From NCBI GenBank assembly GCA_028678635.1, contig JAJRDC010000106.1, positions 1 to 8,239 on the forward strand: a DNA stretch of 8,239 bases, written 5' to 3'. A model generated the notes under the pieces. It was not told where the DNA came from, searched no databases, and was given only the letters and a program-made list of their open reading frames with translations. This DNA is from Methanomicrobiales archaeon. Its GTDB lineage: Archaea > Halobacteriota > Methanomicrobia > Methanomicrobiales > JACTUA01. The translations under genes were made by a program, and so were the position numbers. Below, in pieces: positions 5,383 through 8,239 of the stretch (position 1 is its first letter; each line of letters starts with the position of its first letter).

Positions 5383-6711
5383 CTATCTCCGGGTGCGGAG
5401 CCACTCTTCGGCGAACCGGATCAGGGAAAAGGCCCCGTCGGTGCTGGGGTGGACCTCCAGGAAGTCCCGGAAATCTTCCGCCGTGTACCCCTCCCTCATA
5501 AGAAACGCCAGGTAGGAGACAAGGATCGAGGCCCCCGGCGCTGCGGCGGCGATGCTGCAGAGCCGCCCGTTCTCCGGGTCCACCTCCACCTTGGTGAAGC
5601 CCGTGGCCCCTGCAGGGACCGACCAGAAGGACCCCGGGCCGGCCGGCGAGGGGGCTCCCAGGGCGACGTGGCCGTCGCAGTCCCTGCGGCACCAGGCCAG
5701 CTCGTGGAAGAGGGTCAGGGACTGGGGGATGCACCGGTAGTCCATCTTCCGGTCCTTCCCCAGGATGTTGTCGGCGGCCACCATCCCTTCCATCCGGGCC
5801 ACCGGCGTCAGGTAGGGCGGGCCGGTCACGTCACCGGCCGCGAACACCCCCGGAACGCTCGACTGCATCCGGTCGTCCACCACCACCTCTCCCAGGGGGC
5901 CCAGGTCCAGCCCCCGGATGGTGCCGGTGTTGGGTGCAAGGCCGGTGGCGAGGATCACCGCGTCGGCGGCCGTGTCGGCACCCCCGTCCTTTCCCAGGGT
6001 CACCACCGCCTCCACGGCCTTTTCCCCGGTGAAGCGCACCAGGGTCCGGTGCTCATGCACATGGACGCCCCGGAGCTCGCGCAGGGCCTCCTCCCGGAGC
6101 CGGGGGTCCAGGTCCCGGAGGAACCCGCTGCGGGCAAAGAGGTGCACTTCGGAGCCGAGGGCACGGAAGATATAGGCGTACTCGGCCCCCATCACCCCGC
6201 CGCCGATGATGGCCAGGCTCTCCGGGATGCCCGGCAGGGTTCCCAGGGTATGGGCATTCACGATGCCCGGGAGATCGCCCCCCTCCACCTCCGGGATCAC
6301 GGGGCGGGAACCGGTGGCAAGGAGCACCGCATCGGCCTTCACGTCCTTTCCGTCAATGGACACGTGGCGGCCGTTCAGCCGTCCCTCCCTGCCGGTGAGG
6401 ACCGTGACACCCGCCTGCCGGGTCTCTTCGTCCAGCACCGCCTCGATCTGGTCCTGGATCTTCCGGAGCTCGGCCATGAGTGCCGGGAACGAGACCCGGG
6501 GCACGGCATCCAGGACCCCCAGGTCCTTCAGGGAGCGGGTATAGGTGAGCGTCCTGGCCACGTCCGAGAGGGCGCAGATCACCATGCAGCCATGGTGGAG
6601 GCACTGGCCCCCCACGCCGCCCCGGTCGACGAGCGTGACCTCCCGCCCGGCACGGGCCAGGCGCATGGCCCCCAGGCGGCCGGCGGGACCGCCGCCGATG
6701 ACAACGATCAT
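5383..6711 (-). CDS. FAD-dependent pyridine-nucleotide-disulfide oxidoreductase (class I)
   Basis: This 442-residue flavoprotein belongs to the lipoamide dehydrogenase / glutathione reductase / mercuric reductase family. It shows the FAD-binding GGGPAG (6-11) with D29 at the end of strand 2. The redox pair C37 and C42 lies in GGQCLHHGC, LLATGSRP is at 130-137, and the second Rossmann motif IIGGGVMGAE is at 168-177. The second FAD motif AAGDVTGPP is at 291-299 and the dimerisation domain runs from about 330. After the NAD(P) strand it reads LFARSG, with Arg where NADH-specific relatives have Glu, suggesting NADPH. HPST (421-424) keeps the family His, but the partner Glu of the His-Glu dyad is replaced by Gly. 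An extra C341/C345 pair is unusual. The substrate is unknown; lipoate-linked complexes are generally absent from hydrogenotrophic methanogens. It starts 16 bases after the upstream gene and has no visible ribosome site, so the two are probably co-transcribed. Confidence 0.93.
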   Translation of the reverse strand: MIVVIGGGPAGRLGAMRLARAGREVTLVDRGGVGGQCLHHGCMVICALSDVARTLTYTRSLKDLGVLDAVPRVSFPALMAELRKIQDQIEAVLDEETRQAGVTVLTGREGRLNGRHVSIDGKDVKADAVLLATGSRPVIPEVEGGDLPGIVNAHTLGTLPGIPESLAIIGGGVMGAEYAYIFRALGSEVHLFARSGFLRDLDPRLREEALRELRGVHVHEHRTLVRFTGEKAVEAVVTLGKDGGADTAADAVILATGLAPNTGTIRGLDLGPLGEVVVDDRMQSSVPGVFAAGDVTGPPYLTPVARMEGMVAADNILGKDRKMDYRCIPQSLTLFHELAWCRRDCDGHVALGAPSPAGPGSFWSVPAGATGFTKVEVDPENGRLCSIAAAAPGASILVSYLAFLMREGYTAEDFRDFLEVHPSTDGAFSLIRFAEEWLRTRR

Positions 6712-6727
6712 GGGAACGGCCGGGGCG

Positions 6728-7672
6728 TCAGAGAATCTCGGCGCCCGTGTCCATGGGTTCCTGGAGCACCTCGCCCGTGAAGGCGTTCAGCTCCGCGATC
6801 TTCTTCTTGTCCTTGAACTGCCAGACCGGGATGTAGACCATCTGCAGGTCCACGGCCACGTCCTTTCTCTCGGGCTTGAAGACCCGCTCCTCGTAGAAGA
6901 TCGTGTCCCCCTTCGCCTGCTTCACCCGCACCTTCTGGGTCAGCTGGTCTATCACCTGGGCCCGGATCTTCTCCTCGGCGTCCCCTTTCGGGATCACGGG
7001 CTGGAGGAGCTGGGAGTGGATCGGGATCCCGGAGTTCTGGACCTTCCCGATGTCCATCTCGATCTCCTGCCCGTTGATGGCGTTCAATGCCCCGTTCTTC
7101 TCGGCATTGAAGCTGACCACCTGGGCGCCGAACGCCTTCTGGCCCTGGGATCTGTAGTGGAAGTACCAGTAGGGGATGAACCGGCAGAGGGCCGCTCCCT
7201 CGGCACCGGTGATGGCCCGGGCCCGGGCCTCGTCCACCTTCACGGGGAGGTGGGGGATGTCGGGACCGGTCAGCTCCTGGGGAACGGTCTCCTTCTTCAC
7301 GACCACGTGTGCCACCGTGCCCAGGTCCAGGTCCAGGGGTTTCTGGACAATGTACGCGAGGGCCGCCTGCCCTGCATGCCGTTCCAGCTCGTCCCTGCCC
7401 CACCGGATGCAGTGGGAGGTTCCCGGGTGGTCGCTGAAGGTGAGGAGAAGTTTCCGGCTGTCCACGTCCTGCTCCCCCAGCCTGCAGCGGTAGCCGGTCC
7501 GGTCAAACTGCTCGATCTCGGCGGGATCGTCGGAACAGAGGACAATCACGCAGGTGTCATGGCGGACCGCGGAGAGATCCAGCGGGGCTTCCAGATCCTC
7601 CACCTCGAAGGATGCCGCCTCCAGGATCCTCCGCACCGCCAGCCGTGCCCGTTCTCGCGTCTCGGTGTCCAT
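6728..7672 (-). CDS. Unrecognised cytosolic protein with paired IPxW motifs
   Basis: I cannot assign this 314-residue protein to a family. It has no signal peptide or membrane segment. The first ~110 residues are alpha/beta (ILEAASFEVEDL, TCVIVLCSDDPAEIEQFD) with CIRWGRDELERHAGQAAL at 88-105. The C-terminal part contains two copies of a related motif: IPYWYFHYR (166-174) with NAINGQEI further on (198-205), and IPVWQFKDK (281-289) with NAFTGEVL (296-303). The pattern IPxWxF followed by NAxxGxxh suggests a duplicated small beta-sheet unit. Five scattered cysteines (41, 46, 63, 88, 163) form no clear metal site. It is the first gene of a likely two-gene operon with the oxidoreductase (16-base gap) and is divergent from the NrpR-family gene. 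The ATG at 7672 fits a TATA-like box 25 bases upstream (leaderless). Coding is firm and function unknown. Confidence 0.88.
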   Translation of the reverse strand: MDTETRERARLAVRRILEAASFEVEDLEAPLDLSAVRHDTCVIVLCSDDPAEIEQFDRTGYRCRLGEQDVDSRKLLLTFSDHPGTSHCIRWGRDELERHAGQAALAYIVQKPLDLDLGTVAHVVVKKETVPQELTGPDIPHLPVKVDEARARAITGAEGAALCRFIPYWYFHYRSQGQKAFGAQVVSFNAEKNGALNAINGQEIEMDIGKVQNSGIPIHSQLLQPVIPKGDAEEKIRAQVIDQLTQKVRVKQAKGDTIFYEERVFKPERKDVAVDLQMVYIPVWQFKDKKKIAELNAFTGEVLQEPMDTGAEIL

Positions 7673-7692
7673 TCACCATAAAATTGCCTTTG

Positions 7693-7700
7693 TACTATAG
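7693..7700 (-). promoter_or_regulatory. TATA-like box of the unknown-protein/oxidoreductase operon
   Basis: On the minus strand CTATAGTA (7700 to 7693) is centred about 25 bases before the ATG at 7672. That fits a leaderless transcript. The alternative AATTTTATGG closer to the ATG is too near to direct initiation before it. CTATAG is self-complementary, so it could also serve rightward transcription, though the spacing to 7795 is long. Confidence 0.5.
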
Positions 7701-7712
7701 AACATTTCTTCC
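7699..7712. promoter_or_regulatory. Possible NrpR operator (AGAA-N6-TTCC)
   Basis: AGAACATTTCTTCC differs by one base from the GGAA-N6-TTCC operator pattern described for NrpR in Methanococcus. It overlaps the upstream edge of the operon's TATA-like box, a typical position for an archaeal repressor or TFB-interfering site. It also lies next to a gene for an NrpR-domain protein. A short motif with one mismatch can occur by chance, and operators in other methanogen orders differ. Confidence 0.3.
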
Positions 7713-7724
7713 CTGCCGCACCCG

Positions 7725-7736
7725 CGGGGATCCCCG
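7725..7736. repeat. 12-bp perfect palindrome CGGGGATCCCCG
   Basis: The palindrome lies midway between the two divergent genes. Its core GGGGATCCCC also occurs in the other divergent intergenic region at 2936-2945. It may be a recurring intergenic element or a chance product of high GC. Confidence 0.5.
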
Positions 7737-7740
7737 GGCC

Positions 7741-7760
7741 GAACAGCTCATATGCTGTTC
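7741..7760 (+). promoter_or_regulatory. Palindrome over a TATA-like core upstream of the NrpR-family gene
   Basis: GAACAGC (7741-7747) and GCTGTTC (7754-7760) are exact 7-base inverted arms around TCATAT. The centre is itself the best TATA-like element ahead of the start at 7795 and would give a leader of about 18 bases. A dyad laid across a TATA box is a typical archaeal repressor site, so autoregulation or control by another dimeric regulator is plausible. The arms do not match the known NrpR half-site GGAA. Confidence 0.45.
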
Positions 7761-7774
7761 CCTCCTACTCTTCT

Positions 7775-7786
7775 AGAGAGAGAGAG
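7775..7786 (+). repeat. (AG)6 dinucleotide run in the leader of the NrpR-family gene
   Basis: Six AG units end eight bases before the ATG at 7795. The purine run is the only candidate ribosome-binding sequence for this gene, although it lacks a GGAGG core. Slippage in such a run would change leader length but not the reading frame. Confidence 0.6.
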
Positions 7787-7794
7787 CGTGAACG

Positions 7795-8239
7795 ATGGCC
7801 CCCCGCAGAGCCGCCGCAGGTCGAGAGCCCGCCCCCCCTGCCCTCCAGTTCATCAACGATCTCATCGGTGAACTGGCCACCCAGGTCACGTATGATCCGG
7901 TGGAAAACACCGGTACCGTCATCTACAATCTCTCCCTGATTCCGGAGGAACACCTGGAGTCGGCCATCCGTGTCTTCCGCCAGGCGCACCGGTCGGGTAT
8001 CTCCGTCTCCAACCGGGTCCGGTTCCTCTCGACGGGTGAGACCATCGGTTCCTTCACCGTTCCCCCGGTGACCTCAGGGATCTGCACGATCTGCACCATC
8101 ACCCTCGACGGTCTCCTGATCCGCCGGGGGATCCCCATCCACCCCATCGGCGGTGGCCTCGTCGAGGTGGAGGACCGGATGCCCAAGCGGTTCACCCACA
8201 TGGTCCTCTACGAGGCCACCACCATCGATCCCCTGGAGG
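7795..8239 (+). CDS. NrpR-domain nitrogen regulator without HTH (partial, 3' end cut)
   Basis: The visible 148 residues match the NrpR regulatory domain (DUF128) that senses 2-oxoglutarate and controls nitrogen-assimilation genes in methanogens. Diagnostic stretches are NTGTVIYNLSLIPEEHLESA (38-57), TSGICTICTITLDGLLIRRG (93-112), IPIHPIGGGLVEVED (113-127) and LYEATTIDPLE at the edge (138-148). Canonical NrpR begins with a winged-helix DNA-binding domain. Here the regulatory domain starts after only about 30 residues, a short Ala/Pro/Arg tail (MAPRRAAAGREPAPPAL). An in-frame TGA at 7789-7791 stops any upstream extension, so the HTH is absent. This resembles NrpRII-type proteins of Methanosarcina, which act with an HTH-bearing NrpRI partner. 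Any second domain lies beyond the window. ATG 7795 is the first possible start and is preceded by an (AG)6 run. Confidence 0.9.
   Translation, partial: MAPRRAAAGREPAPPALQFINDLIGELATQVTYDPVENTGTVIYNLSLIPEEHLESAIRVFRQAHRSGISVSNRVRFLSTGETIGSFTVPPVTSGICTICTITLDGLLIRRGIPIHPIGGGLVEVEDRMPKRFTHMVLYEATTIDPLE

Noticed and set aside
5110..6780. 556-residue plus-strand open frame across the surface-protein and oxidoreductase genes
   Set aside because: It crosses two well-supported minus-strand genes and the gap between them, and has low-complexity composition.
6545..7681. 378-residue plus-strand open frame opposite the unknown 314-residue gene
   Set aside because: It is Leu/Val/Asp/Gly-rich shadow sequence. 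The minus frame has a promoter at leaderless spacing, a tight operon junction and structured motifs.
7775..7786. (AG)6 run as a phase-variation switch
   Set aside because: It lies outside the coding frame, is only six units long, and an ordinary leader function is sufficient.

Overview
The window looks like a chromosomal segment of a GC-rich methanogenic archaeon, most likely in the order Methanomicrobiales. Three things point there: an NrpR-domain regulator, a diadenylate cyclase domain of the archaeal (DacZ-like) type, and start codons that mostly lack Shine-Dalgarno sites but have TATA-like boxes about 25 bases upstream, as expected for leaderless archaeal transcripts. The assignment rests on protein families and sequence style. 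No rRNA or other phylogenetic marker is present.

Layout. 1-273 (minus) is the N-terminal part of uvrA, cut by the window edge. 274-673 is about 400 bases without a convincing gene, holding several strong GC-rich inverted repeats and a short tandem repeat. 674-2740 (minus) encodes the most striking gene: a complete TrkH-type K+ transporter membrane subunit fused through a Pro/Ala-rich linker to a diadenylate cyclase (c-di-AMP synthase, DisA_N/DAC) domain. 2741-3012 is a divergent promoter region with a G10/C7 inverted repeat. 3013-4155 (plus) encodes an unrecognised soluble protein with a PD-(D/E)XK-nuclease-like layout. It converges, with only 11 bases between stops, on 4167-5297 (minus), a surface-anchored protein with three Ig-like repeats. 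Upstream of that, 6728-7672 and 5383-6711 (both minus) form a likely operon: an unrecognised cytosolic protein, then a flavin pyridine-nucleotide-disulfide oxidoreductase with a CxxxxC redox centre. 7673-7794 is a divergent promoter region rich in palindromes. 7795-8239 (plus) is the start of an NrpR-family nitrogen regulator that has no DNA-binding HTH domain.

How the parts may work together. The TrkH-DAC fusion would place synthesis of a K+-homeostasis second messenger on the K+ transporter itself. The regulator at the right end is divergent from the unknown-protein/oxidoreductase operon. The shared promoter region contains a near-match to the NrpR operator pattern (GGAA-N6-TTCC) abutting the operon's TATA box, which hints at nitrogen-linked control; this is an inference. 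The remaining genes show no obvious functional link to each other.
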